Shown: positions 1 through 6,486 of the stretch, in pieces | How positions within the stretch are numbered: position 1 is the first letter of the stretch | How the letters are laid out: each line of letters opens with the position of its first letter | Virus record (IMG/VR): IMGVR_UViG_3300030099_005775 | Coordinates: 1 to 27,264 of that record | Reading direction: 5' to 3' (one strand) | Source of the DNA: a virus | DNA length: 27,264 nt | The notes under the pieces: model-generated | Databases searched by the model: none | The model's input: only the letters and a program-made list of their open reading frames with translations | What the model was told of the DNA's origin: nothing | Position numbers and translations under genes: made by a program

Positions 1-1205
1 TTAGGAGCAAACAATCCAATCATACCATTTAGTTTTGTGAAATCAACAACATTATCTTCACCATAACTAAATAAATTACTGAACTCAAATCGTTTCAATT
101 TCCAATGTACATTTCTCTGAATATCAGCTTCAGGTATTACACTATTTAAATCCTTGATAATATTTTTGATTTTTATCATAGTATCATCATCAACTATGTA
201 ATTATTTTTCAAATACTCTCTTACTAAATCATATTGATAATCAGGATTATTTACATCACCAATATTAATCTTTTTATCACGAATCTTATCTGTACTTAAT
301 CCATCTACCTTTGTGATAACACTTTCTTGAATCTTTGCTTTTTTCTGTAATTGTGTCATCAACTTTTTTAATTGTGATGGTTTTGTATTACTTACACGAA
401 TCCTAACTCTTGGTTTCTTAGGAAAGTTTGGTAGTTCTGGTAACTTACCATTATCAATATTGATTGTGTAATAACCATATTCATTTGGTATCTCAATGTA
501 TTTAGATTTTAGAGTTTCCATGTCCCATAGTAAATAACCTTTACCAATATCCTCACCATGATTTTGTTGTACAAGTGAACCACAATAAGATATGGTTTCT
601 TCTTTATTCAAATGTTGTCTTTTATGAATATCACCGAGTAATCCTAAATCATATCCTTTGAACATACTCATCTTTACTTTAGATGGTAACTTAAATCCTA
701 AATCAGTTTCACTTCTATCTACCGTACCATGAAACAACACAACTTTCTTTCTATCACCAGGTACATCTTTTGCCTTAATATAATCTTTTTCTTTATCCCA
801 AACATCCCATACGACTAAATCAGTATCACCACAAGTATAAATACCTGTTCTTTTTAGGTAGTGTAGATTTGGATGATTAAGATTTTCTACGATTGGTGAT
901 AATACATCCATACGATTTAAGTTATTTAGATTACAATCATGATTACCTGCAATGATAACTAATGGACATATGTCTGCTAAGTTCTTGAACAACCTTGATA
1001 GTTGGTCTACTAACTCAGGTGACATTTCTGTCTTAGAGTGTGCAATATCACCACCTATATACGAGATAGCATTGTTAGGATTCTTCCTAACCTCTTCATA
1101 TAATCCTTCAAATACTTGTTCGTATTCTTTGTGTCTTTTTAAGTTTCTGATTTGTATATCACTTATGTGATGTATGTGTTTTAGTTTCCTAAAAGGAACC
1201 TTCAT
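1..1205 (-). CDS. SbcD-SbcC (gp47-gp46-like) nuclease/ATPase fusion, 3' end outside window
   Basis: The frame is open from ATG at 1205 to the window edge, with 401 codons visible. Residues 1-350 read as a calcineurin-like SbcD/Mre11 phosphoesterase: HISDIQIRN (12-20), GGDIAHSK (51-58), GNHD (87-90), LFHGT (157-161, H159) and GDIHKRQ (191-197, H194), followed by the capping region. In the same frame, from about residue 368, the sequence becomes an SbcC/Rad50 N-terminus (KRFEFSNLFSYGEDN, then KLNGMIGLFAP). The Walker A loop is cut off by the window edge. In T4, gp46 and gp47 are separate proteins that together resect DNA ends for recombination-dependent replication and host DNA breakdown. The usual metal-binding DxH of motif I is D16-I-Q18 here. 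The gene starts 1 base after the primase stop. The fusion was read directly by codon-by-codon translation; the function comes from family knowledge. Confidence 0.9.
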   Translation of the reverse strand, partial: MKVPFRKLKHIHHISDIQIRNLKRHKEYEQVFEGLYEEVRKNPNNAISYIGGDIAHSKTEMSPELVDQLSRLFKNLADICPLVIIAGNHDCNLNNLNRMDVLSPIVENLNHPNLHYLKRTGIYTCGDTDLVVWDVWDKEKDYIKAKDVPGDRKKVVLFHGTVDRSETDLGFKLPSKVKMSMFKGYDLGLLGDIHKRQHLNKEETISYCGSLVQQNHGEDIGKGYLLWDMETLKSKYIEIPNEYGYYTINIDNGKLPELPNFPKKPRVRIRVSNTKPSQLKKLMTQLQKKAKIQESVITKVDGLSTDKIRDKKINIGDVNNPDYQYDLVREYLKNNYIVDDDTMIKIKNIIKDLNSVIPEADIQRNVHWKLKRFEFSNLFSYGEDNVVDFTKLNGMIGLFAP

Positions 1206-1206
1206 T

Positions 1207-2130
1207 TTACTTGTTACCATAAATTCTCATTCTCATTAGTTCTTTAAAGTTTACCTCGGTTGATGTGTTTAAGTGATGTATCATTTTTTTGTAACCTAAA
1301 TCACTTGGGTCTTTTCCTTGAAGTTTTACAAAATCAACTTTTATACCCATGTTTTGAAACTTCTCAATCATCTTCAAAGAGTCGTTAAAGGCATCATCAT
1401 CCAAAACGATGACGATATTTTTTACTCTCTTTTCAACGATTTTTTTCTCAAGTTTAGGAAGTATAGTTTTTCCGAAAAGTGGAATCGTATTGTTCTTGAT
1501 GGCCATTGCATCAAACACACCTTCACAAAGGATAATCGGTTCACCCCAATCTACATATAGGTCAAAACCGATAATGTCCTTTGGTATAGGTGGATTTTTG
1601 TATTTCATGGTAGATTTATAAAAGTCTCTACCTACAAAGTAATTCAATATACCATCTGAATCATAACTTGGTATAATGATACGATTCTGATATACTCCAT
1701 TCAAACAATAATGTAGATTATATCGTAATATATCACTCATGTCTAATCCTCTTTTATATAAGAAGTTTAGTGCATGTTGTTTCTGAAGTGAATCACCACC
1801 ATTCCATAATGGTTTTGCTTCCTTTGGAAGATTCAATGTGATTTGTTTATCTTGTTTTTTATCTGATGTGTAATATGTACCACCAATACTATCACTTAAT
1901 TCTTTAAATAATTCTCTTGGTGCACCCACCTGTTTTAACAATTGGAATAAGTTGTGACCACCTTGATTACTTACCCAACAATGCCATTTACCTGTTTGTA
2001 CATTTACTTGTAACTTAGGTTTGTGATGTGTAATAAATGGACTCCACCACATATACTCATTTGATTTCTTAAGGGATTGACCTTTTGATTTCAATGCCTT
2101 ATCTAAAATATTAATTACTAATTGACTCAT
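1207..2130 (-). CDS. DnaG-type DNA primase with degenerate zinc ribbon
   Basis: 307 residues. The N-terminal part has the layout of a CHC2 zinc ribbon (WWSPF around 28-32, H35, GKWHCW at 47-52, NQGGHNLFQLL at 55-65), but only C51 and H35 of the expected Cys/His ligands remain; S30 and S54 sit where cysteines are normal. The C-terminal half is a TOPRIM fold: LCEGVFDAMA (201-210, E203 and D207), IVLDDDAFN (241-249) and GKDPSDLG (272-279). It would make RNA primers for lagging-strand synthesis, as T4 gp61 does with the gp41 helicase. The start overlaps the upstream stop by 4 bases (ATGA), so translation is probably coupled. The recombination nuclease follows directly downstream, which fits a replication/recombination operon. 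Confidence 0.85.
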   Translation of the reverse strand: MSQLVINILDKALKSKGQSLKKSNEYMWWSPFITHHKPKLQVNVQTGKWHCWVSNQGGHNLFQLLKQVGAPRELFKELSDSIGGTYYTSDKKQDKQITLNLPKEAKPLWNGGDSLQKQHALNFLYKRGLDMSDILRYNLHYCLNGVYQNRIIIPSYDSDGILNYFVGRDFYKSTMKYKNPPIPKDIIGFDLYVDWGEPIILCEGVFDAMAIKNNTIPLFGKTILPKLEKKIVEKRVKNIVIVLDDDAFNDSLKMIEKFQNMGIKVDFVKLQGKDPSDLGYKKMIHHLNTSTEVNFKELMRMRIYGNK

Positions 2131-3410
2131 GGTTTTGGTAAATGGTGTAGTGTTGTTATTATTGTATTGTCTAAATAATAGTTATCATAACCTTCAACTT
2201 CTAATCCATAGAAAGTTTGTCTTTCATTATGTATCTCTACATTAGTTATTGGATTATCTAATAATGAGTCACCGACTCTTACTTCTGTTGTTTTAATAAA
2301 TTGGAACATATTATCTCTATTAATATATATAAACTCAATTGGTGAAAACATAAAATTATTTATCTCAACCCAAGTATCAAAATCATATTTGTGGATATTA
2401 TTAATGGTTGAGTATATAATTGAATCATGATGTTCTTTAGACTGATAGGAAACCCATGGATTATTCGTATCAACTATCGTATCATCATTAACTTTATTTA
2501 ATTCAAATGGGTCTGCAGGTATTGGATAATGATGACCTTTCACTATATTACTAACTCTTACCTTATCACCTATTTTTAAATCTCGTATTGGTGTACCTTC
2601 AATCAAAGTATCACCACCAACTTGTGCCCATACACCACTTCTATTGAATGTAGAGTTTTCAAATTCCATCTCAAACATATTATCTAACTTTGGATTCTTA
2701 TCCACATAAGTTGGATTACCCTTTAGATTAATCATCTCTGAATATCCATATTGTGATGATTCTGGTCGTAATGGAATCAATCCTATATTATCCAATAAAT
2801 ACAAACACTTCATAACAATTGGATTCCCATACTCATCAGTTCGTGGTTTAATATATTGTTCACGATAATCACTATCATCATATTTACATTCAGGCATATA
2901 ATGATATTCGTTTGTCGTTTTTAACCAATCTCTAAATAAATTTTTATATCTTGATATGGTGATTAATCCTTCACCATGTTTTGTCGTAGGTAAATTCTTA
3001 ATATAATAAGTGTTATCATCTTGTTCAAAATTTTCTCTTGATTTACGAAAAATTACTTGACATTGTGGTAATTCTTTATTAAGTTTAGATATAAATTGTG
3101 GTTCTGGATTAAAACCATTATCCTCTTCTCTTATAACCAAACAAACCTTTTCATATCCCTTTACATCAATATGTGTTTTTAATCTATTGAAATCAAATCC
3201 ACCTGAACCATACACCATTAAATCAGTAAGTGCGAGGTCTGTGTTTATTTCTAATAAATAAGGTTCATTATCCTCTGATAGAATGTAATCAAAAGTTATT
3301 AGTTCTCCCTCATTAATCTTATTATCTTTGAAATACTCACTAATGAAGAGTTTACTACCAACCTTTAGTGATTTAATATGTGCCTTTGTTAAGATATGGG
3401 AACTTAACAT
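2127..3410 (-). CDS. Unknown protein with C-terminal degenerate Hint domain and ATP-grasp-like motif
   Basis: 427 residues. The N-terminal 65 residues resemble the last part of an ATP-grasp fold (ITFDYILSEDNEPYLLEINT, about 38-57, with the metal-binding ExN pattern), but the rest of that fold is absent, so this is a weak call. The middle is unrecognised. From about residue 263 the sequence follows the Hint (intein/hedgehog) pattern: GGDTLIEGTPIRDLKIGD, a block-B-like FMFSPIEFIYI, EVRVGDSLLD, and a final strand GYDNYYLDNTIITT. Q263 replaces the nucleophilic Cys, S replaces the block-B His, and the terminal His-Asn is missing, so autoprocessing looks impossible. The start lies 38 bases inside the sulfotransferase gene. 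It is supported by AGGGAGA just upstream and by an in-frame stop at 3426-3428. Its stop overlaps the primase start. Confidence 0.75.
   Translation of the reverse strand: MLSSHILTKAHIKSLKVGSKLFISEYFKDNKINEGELITFDYILSEDNEPYLLEINTDLALTDLMVYGSGGFDFNRLKTHIDVKGYEKVCLVIREEDNGFNPEPQFISKLNKELPQCQVIFRKSRENFEQDDNTYYIKNLPTTKHGEGLITISRYKNLFRDWLKTTNEYHYMPECKYDDSDYREQYIKPRTDEYGNPIVMKCLYLLDNIGLIPLRPESSQYGYSEMINLKGNPTYVDKNPKLDNMFEMEFENSTFNRSGVWAQVGGDTLIEGTPIRDLKIGDKVRVSNIVKGHHYPIPADPFELNKVNDDTIVDTNNPWVSYQSKEHHDSIIYSTINNIHKYDFDTWVEINNFMFSPIEFIYINRDNMFQFIKTTEVRVGDSLLDNPITNVEIHNERQTFYGLEVEGYDNYYLDNTIITTLHHLPKP
2130..2624 (-). other. Degenerate Hint (intein-like) domain region
   Basis: This covers residues 263-427 of the protein at 2127-3410. 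The Hint strands are readable (DTLIEGTPIRDLKIGD, FSPIEF, VRVGDSLLD, NYYLDNTII). The three positions that carry splicing chemistry, Cys1, the block-B His and the terminal His-Asn, are Gln, Ser and Thr-Thr. The fold therefore seems retained without catalysis. Confidence 0.65.
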
Positions 3411-3960
3411 TTGGAATCTCCCTATTTAAGAATTTACATAACTTATCCCAACCATCACCTTGTGTTATATCCATATGTAATATGTGTTTAGGATTAACTC
3501 TCTTTTTTAACCAAAGTAAATTACTTTGATGTTTAAATTCTGTTTTACCCTTTAACCATTCTTTTTGATATTGTGGGTAATTTTCAAATACTTCTTTATC
3601 ACCAACTCCTAACCAATTCCAAGAGTCAACTATCCCATCTTCTAATCTTCGTATTTTATCTTTCAATACTGATTCAACATAATCATCAAGTGGTCGTGTT
3701 AATGATATGTATTTTGCCCATGGATAATCATCTACTAAATGTGGGAATACTATTGGGTCATAAATAGGATAGTCAAGAAACACCTCATACTCATCATAAT
3801 CATTTAATAGTTTCATTTTTGTTTTCATATGTTGATATACTGATTCAAGAAGTTCTCCACCACCACCTGTGTGATATACTTTGAATCCAAGAATACTTAA
3901 TGCATCTGATAAACTTTTTGTACCTGTCTTATTATAACCTAAAACAAATATTTTATCCAT
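3373..3960 (-). CDS. Sulfotransferase-family protein
   Basis: 195 residues. The N-terminus has the PAPS 5'-phosphosulfate loop LGYNKTGTKSL (7-17), followed by LSILGFKVYH, a signature of small bacterial and eukaryotic sulfotransferases. The 3'-phosphate binding site reads YISLTRPLDDYVES (84-97), with R89 and S97 spaced as in the family. The C-terminus (CKFLNREIPNVKFPYLN) matches the usual end of these enzymes, so the gene looks complete. The family moves sulfate from PAPS to a sugar, lipid or protein hydroxyl; the substrate cannot be told from sequence. It overlaps the nuclease gene upstream by 8 bases and the Hint-protein gene downstream by 38 bases. Sulfating a phage or host surface glycan is possible, but that is inference. 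Confidence 0.8.
   Translation of the reverse strand: MDKIFVLGYNKTGTKSLSDALSILGFKVYHTGGGGELLESVYQHMKTKMKLLNDYDEYEVFLDYPIYDPIVFPHLVDDYPWAKYISLTRPLDDYVESVLKDKIRRLEDGIVDSWNWLGVGDKEVFENYPQYQKEWLKGKTEFKHQSNLLWLKKRVNPKHILHMDITQGDGWDKLCKFLNREIPNVKFPYLNKGTY
3417..3423 (-). promoter_or_regulatory. Ribosome binding site fixing the start at 3410
   Basis: The minus strand reads AGGGAGA, ending 6 bases before ATG at 3410 and lying inside the sulfotransferase gene. It supports the long 38-base overlap as real rather than as an over-called start. Confidence 0.65.
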
Positions 3961-4288
3961 TTAATAAATCCAATAAGTCATTAATCTCTAATGCAACATA
4001 TGTTTTACTTCTATTTCTTTTAAATACTAATAATGGTTTATGGTCACCTGCATTTCCTTCTGCCTGTTCTAATGAACTCCATATATTTATTTTCTCTTGA
4101 TTTTTACACTCTACTGAAAATGGAAATAGTTTACGAGCTACTGGTGATAACAAAATATCTTCACCACTATCTCCCATTGTGGTTGAACGAACATCGTCTG
4201 GTTCTAATTGTGTGAATTTTTCCAAGATTAAATCTCGGACATTGTTTTGAAGTCTTTTACCTTTGTTTTTTGCTGAACGAGTTTTCAT
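3953..4288 (-). CDS. PD-(D/E)XK nuclease, Holliday-junction-resolvase-like
   Basis: 111 residues from ATG at 4288. A TTG eight codons upstream is also in frame, but ATG has TTAGG upstream and the N-terminus is then complete. The basic start (KNKGKRLQNNVRDLILEKF, 7-25) resembles the first helix of small resolvase/VRR-type nucleases. Catalytic candidates are D44 in SGEDILLS and E60-x-K62 in FSVECKNQ, followed by SSLEQAE (71-77) and a final strand-helix KTYVALEINDLLDLL. This is the restriction-endonuclease fold used to cut branched or damaged DNA. It is the first gene after the 200-base intergenic region and leads the sulfotransferase-Hint-primase-SbcDC run, which suggests a DNA-processing role. 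The exact substrate is unknown. Confidence 0.75.
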   Translation of the reverse strand: MKTRSAKNKGKRLQNNVRDLILEKFTQLEPDDVRSTTMGDSGEDILLSPVARKLFPFSVECKNQEKINIWSSLEQAEGNAGDHKPLLVFKRNRSKTYVALEINDLLDLLNG

Positions 4289-4304
4289 ATAAAACCTAAT
4301 TTGT

Positions 4305-4328
4305 AAAAGCAAATGCTTTATTGCTTTT
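4305..4328 (-). repeat. Inverted repeat before the nuclease gene
   Basis: The arms AAAAGCAA (4305-4312) and TTGCTTTT (4321-4328) are perfect complements with an 8-base loop. In the transcript this hairpin would lie in the 5' leader of the nuclease gene. It could affect translation or mRNA stability. It is not a classic terminator because the stem is AT-rich and no T run follows. Confidence 0.45.
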
Positions 4329-4393
4329 GCTTATTTGTTAATAAATATATTATAAATCTCTCAGAATGTAATTTTTATTTGATAAGTGCGTAA

Positions 4394-4408
4394 TTTTCTC
4401 AGAGAAAA
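4394..4408. promoter_or_regulatory. Perfect 15-base palindrome, operator candidate
   Basis: TTTTCTC A GAGAAAA reads the same on both strands apart from the central base. It lies about 40 bases upstream of the TATAAT box on the minus strand. Such a symmetric site in an otherwise unstructured AT-rich region could bind a dimeric regulator. No regulator gene is seen in this window. Confidence 0.35.
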
Positions 4409-4488
4409 ATAAGGTTGGATTTTTCTTTGAAACCTTTAATGAATTCATAACTTAAGTTAATAATATATATAAAGTAAAGTAAAAAAAA

Positions 4489-4884
4489 TTAGAATTTATT
4501 TTTCCATTTTTTACGATATTCTTGTTGTGCCCAATTTTCAGCCTTTCTTTCCCATTTATTGGCCCAATATCTATCTTTACCATCTAAATCTGCCATGTTA
4601 GAAGCCTGTTGATACTTCTTCATAAACTTTCTTCTACCATGTTTTTTGATTTGTAATGCATGATGTATCTCATGTAATACGGTAATAATAAATTCAGAAA
4701 CTTTTGGGTAGTATTTATTTAACATTATGGTATCTTTTGTCCAATCATAACCACCCTCATCTTTACCATATGTACCAAATCTAACTTTAGATTTTAATCC
4801 ATAGTATTTTACTAATTCAGATGCAACAAATAATAAGTCTTCTCGTTCTAATAATAAATGTATATGTGTTAGTGCTTTTTTCAT
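4489..4884 (-). CDS. HExxH metallopeptidase-like protein
   Basis: 131 residues. The zinc-site motif is TVLHEIHHALQ (68-78), with H71, E72 and H75. A probable third ligand is E116 in WERKAENWAQ. The fold resembles the SprT/ImmA-IrrE group of small gluzincin-type peptidases. A short N-terminal helical region and DWTKDTIMLNKYY (47-59), shaped like the strand before the active-site helix, fit that group. Many tailed phages carry such genes, and their targets are mostly unknown; in bacteria the group cleaves repressors or DNA-crosslinked proteins. It is the last gene of the 6406-4489 run and starts 1 base after the stop of the 33-residue membrane protein gene. Confidence 0.7.
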   Translation of the reverse strand: MKKALTHIHLLLEREDLLFVASELVKYYGLKSKVRFGTYGKDEGGYDWTKDTIMLNKYYPKVSEFIITVLHEIHHALQIKKHGRRKFMKKYQQASNMADLDGKDRYWANKWERKAENWAQQEYRKKWKNKF

Positions 4885-4885
4885 T

Positions 4886-4987
4886 TTACCACTTTATATG
4901 TTGTTTGTCTTCTACTGCATATCCTATTAAAAAAACTAAACCCATAGTTAAAGGAATCAATATAATGAGTCCCAAGAGTGTTTTCAT
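4886..4987 (-). CDS. 33-residue single-pass membrane protein
   Basis: The product begins MKTLLGLIILIPLTMGLVFL and ends VEDKQHIKW. The hydrophobic helix spans about residues 4-23, with one Lys in front and a charged tail. The ATG overlaps the stop of the PAP2 gene as ATGA, and the next gene begins 1 base after its stop. This tight junction on both sides is the main evidence that it is a gene. The function is unknown; small phage inner-membrane proteins of this type can act as holins, antiholins or superinfection-exclusion factors. Confidence 0.6.
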   Translation of the reverse strand: MKTLLGLIILIPLTMGLVFLIGYAVEDKQHIKW

Positions 4988-5607
4988 TTCTTCATACCTC
5001 TGAATAAAACTTTTGCAATCTTTCTACCATATTCTCTGTCACTTGGGTAATGTGCTTTTGCAATAATTCTTGATTCAGCGATATCATCTCCCTTACCAAT
5101 ATATTCTTCACCATTGGTTGGGTCTTTGTGTGCAAGATACTCTCCGATTAAATAACCTTGGACTGCATGACCACTTGGATAACTTGGTGTTTTCATACTA
5201 TCAAGTGTAGTCCCATTTAAATCTATATCGTAGAACTCAGCAATCTGATATGGTCTTGGTCTATTATAATGATATTTTAACTCCATAATAAACTTAACAC
5301 TTTCTTTTACTATTTTTTTAATATCTTTTCTACTGATATCTAAACTATTTTTTTCTATCAACTCCATAAATGATTCTACAACATCATCATTTGACTCTGC
5401 AAACTTTGGATTAGGTTTAACACCTGCAAGAAACTTAACTTCTTTCAATGTTAATGATGAGTCATTTTCAGGTGGTGTTACTTTTGGTAATACTAAATTT
5501 TCATCCCACAATTCTAATTTACGAGACATTCTTTTTTCGTCTTTAGGTCTAACACTTTCTGCATACACCATATTACGAAGTTCTAATAATTCTTTTAACT
5601 TAATCAT
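4984..5607 (-). CDS. PAP2-superfamily phosphatase
   Basis: 207 residues with all three PAP2 signatures: K111-x6-R118-P119 in KYHYNRPRP, YPSGHAVQGY (143-152, with PSGH at 144-147), and SR-x5-H-x3-D with S179, R180, H186 and D190 in the stretch ending HYPSD. The family removes phosphate from lipids or small organic phosphates through a phospho-His intermediate. No membrane helices or signal peptide are seen, so it looks like a soluble class-A-acid-phosphatase type. The first ten residues, MIKLKELLEL, closely match those of the upstream gene product and resemble a T4-style capsid-targeting peptide. The start overlaps the upstream stop by 4 bases (ATGA). Packaging into the capsid is inference. 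Confidence 0.85.
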   Translation of the reverse strand: MIKLKELLELRNMVYAESVRPKDEKRMSRKLELWDENLVLPKVTPPENDSSLTLKEVKFLAGVKPNPKFAESNDDVVESFMELIEKNSLDISRKDIKKIVKESVKFIMELKYHYNRPRPYQIAEFYDIDLNGTTLDSMKTPSYPSGHAVQGYLIGEYLAHKDPTNGEEYIGKGDDIAESRIIAKAHYPSDREYGRKIAKVLFRGMKK

Positions 5608-6260
5608 TTCTTAACATTCCCTATAACTACTGGTTTAGCACTTTTATTTTTTACACTACGACTAATGTAATAATGTGCATCACTCAAATTAAAATCAAAA
5701 TCTTTTTTGTTAAGTGCGAATCCTTTGATATCAAAAATCTTTGTAAGATATTCATCATTCATAAATGAACCTATTTTTTGATTACCAATATCTGATTGTT
5801 TTGCCTTTGGAAATACCTGTGATACTTTTTGACTATTGAATTTCTCAAGGTTCTTAACAATACTACTTATCTTTTTATATTTAGGCATAAATAATTTTGT
5901 AAAACTTTTACCACCTGGTAATGCATTTATTACTCTGTTTGGTTCTTTAAAGTTTTTCTTAGGATTTCTTAATGCCTGTTCTAATTTCTTTACAGAAGTT
6001 AAAGTAGGTTCATATATAACTCTTTTTTTCCAATCACCTAAATAATAAAATGGTTTTAATAATTCTCTATCATCAAAATCAGTAGCAACTATATCTACTT
6101 TCCTACATAATTCATATAACTCTTTCATTGCCTGAGCTAATGGTTTAAGAAAAAACTTACCATAGTTAATATGTCCAAATGCGATAGTTCCACCTTTTTC
6201 TTTTGGTGGTGACATTGTTGATATTGGATTCTCTACTAATAAATCTTTTAGTTTAATCAT
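5604..6260 (-). CDS. Unknown protein with capsid-targeting-like N-terminus
   Basis: 218 residues from ATG at 6260; an in-frame TTG four codons upstream is less likely, because the ATG forms a TAATG junction with the preceding gene. The protein begins MIKLKDLLVE. T4 internal proteins begin MKTYQEFIAE, with cleavage by the gp21 protease after an (L/I)xE triplet ending at residue 10; here LVE ends at residue 10. The rest is basic and rich in Lys, with no family I can name (for example KKVDF-type acidic motifs are absent and FDFNLSDAHYYISRS lies near the C-terminus). It may be an internal capsid or injected protein. It is coupled to the PAP2 phosphatase downstream. Confidence 0.65.
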   Translation of the reverse strand: MIKLKDLLVENPISTMSPPKEKGGTIAFGHINYGKFFLKPLAQAMKELYELCRKVDIVATDFDDRELLKPFYYLGDWKKRVIYEPTLTSVKKLEQALRNPKKNFKEPNRVINALPGGKSFTKLFMPKYKKISSIVKNLEKFNSQKVSQVFPKAKQSDIGNQKIGSFMNDEYLTKIFDIKGFALNKKDFDFNLSDAHYYISRSVKNKSAKPVVIGNVKK

Positions 6261-6406
6261 TATCTTCCCCAACGATTTTGTTGTTGTGTATTAGGATTCT
6301 TTGCTTTCCACTTCTTATGTTGGTTAGCAGTTCTTCCCTCTCGTGCCCACTTTTTATTTAATTGTTGTCTTTTTTGTTTTCTACTCTTTGCTGCTCTGTT
6401 TGGCAT
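6260..6406 (-). CDS. Very basic 48-residue protein
   Basis: The product begins MPNRAAKSRKQKRQQLNKKW and ends NPNTQQQNRWGR. About one third of the residues are Lys or Arg and there is almost no acidic charge, so it probably binds nucleic acid. Its stop and the next ATG share a base (TAATG at 6262-6258). Upstream, rc GGAATA precedes the ATG within 10 bases, a weak ribosome site. Highly basic small proteins of this kind are seen in phages near head or morphogenesis genes. The function is unknown. Confidence 0.55.
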   Translation of the reverse strand: MPNRAAKSRKQKRQQLNKKWAREGRTANQHKKWKAKNPNTQQQNRWGR

Positions 6407-6407
6407 A

Positions 6408-6482
6408 TTATGTATTCCTTATCCATATATAAATAGTAATCATAGTAAAGATTACTGCTGTTCCTAATGCTAAATCTATCAT
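6408..6482 (-). CDS. Possible 24-residue membrane peptide
   Basis: The product begins MIDLALGTAVIFTMITIYIW and ends IRNT. It is almost entirely one hydrophobic helix, capped by Arg at the C-terminus. The ATG lies 4 bases after the stop of the spanin-like gene and the stop lies 1 base before the basic 48-residue gene. The placement fits a real tiny gene, but the ribosome site is poor and nothing else supports it. Confidence 0.35.
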   Translation of the reverse strand: MIDLALGTAVIFTMITIYIWIRNT

Positions 6483-6486
6483 CCTA

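Larger units (their letters stand above)
4289..4488 (-). promoter_or_regulatory. Intergenic promoter/operator region, about 200 bases
   Basis: This is the largest gene-free stretch in the window. Read on the minus strand it begins with an eight-T run right after the HExxH gene stop, with no GC-rich stem before it. A perfect palindrome TTTTCTC-A-GAGAAAA (plus 4394-4408) follows. A consensus-like -10 box TATAAT (plus 4349-4354) lies about 60 bases before the nuclease ATG, with no clear -35. An inverted repeat AAAAGCAA/TTGCTTTT (4305-4328) lies 17 bases before that ATG. The TCTCAGA and GTAATTTT words each occur twice between 4355 and 4405. I infer that a promoter for the DNA-metabolism genes sits here, possibly with an operator. 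Confidence 0.5.

Noticed and set aside
952-1170. Plus-strand open frames here and elsewhere (for example 9060-9545, 24802-25233)
   Set aside because: All lie opposite well-supported minus-strand genes, have no ribosome sites or recognisable domains, and are expected by chance from low stop density on the antisense of AT-rich genes.
4289-4312. TTG start at 4312 for the nuclease
   Set aside because: It would sit in the inverted repeat at 4305-4328, and the ATG at 4288 has an upstream TTAGG. The added residues match nothing in the family.
4481-4488. Rho-independent terminator after the HExxH gene
   Set aside because: There is an eight-T run on the minus strand but no GC-rich stem in front of it; the sequence before it is coding and does not fold into a hairpin by eye.
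6261-6272. TTG start at 6272 for the 218-residue protein
   Set aside because: ATG at 6260 forms a TAATG junction and gives the same MIKLK start as the neighbouring gene.
6428-6435. TATAAATA, the T4 late promoter box, also seen at 14270-14277
   Set aside because: Both are on the plus strand while all genes are on the minus strand. The only minus-strand copy noticed (near 23890) lies inside gp6. In AT-rich DNA these are expected by chance.
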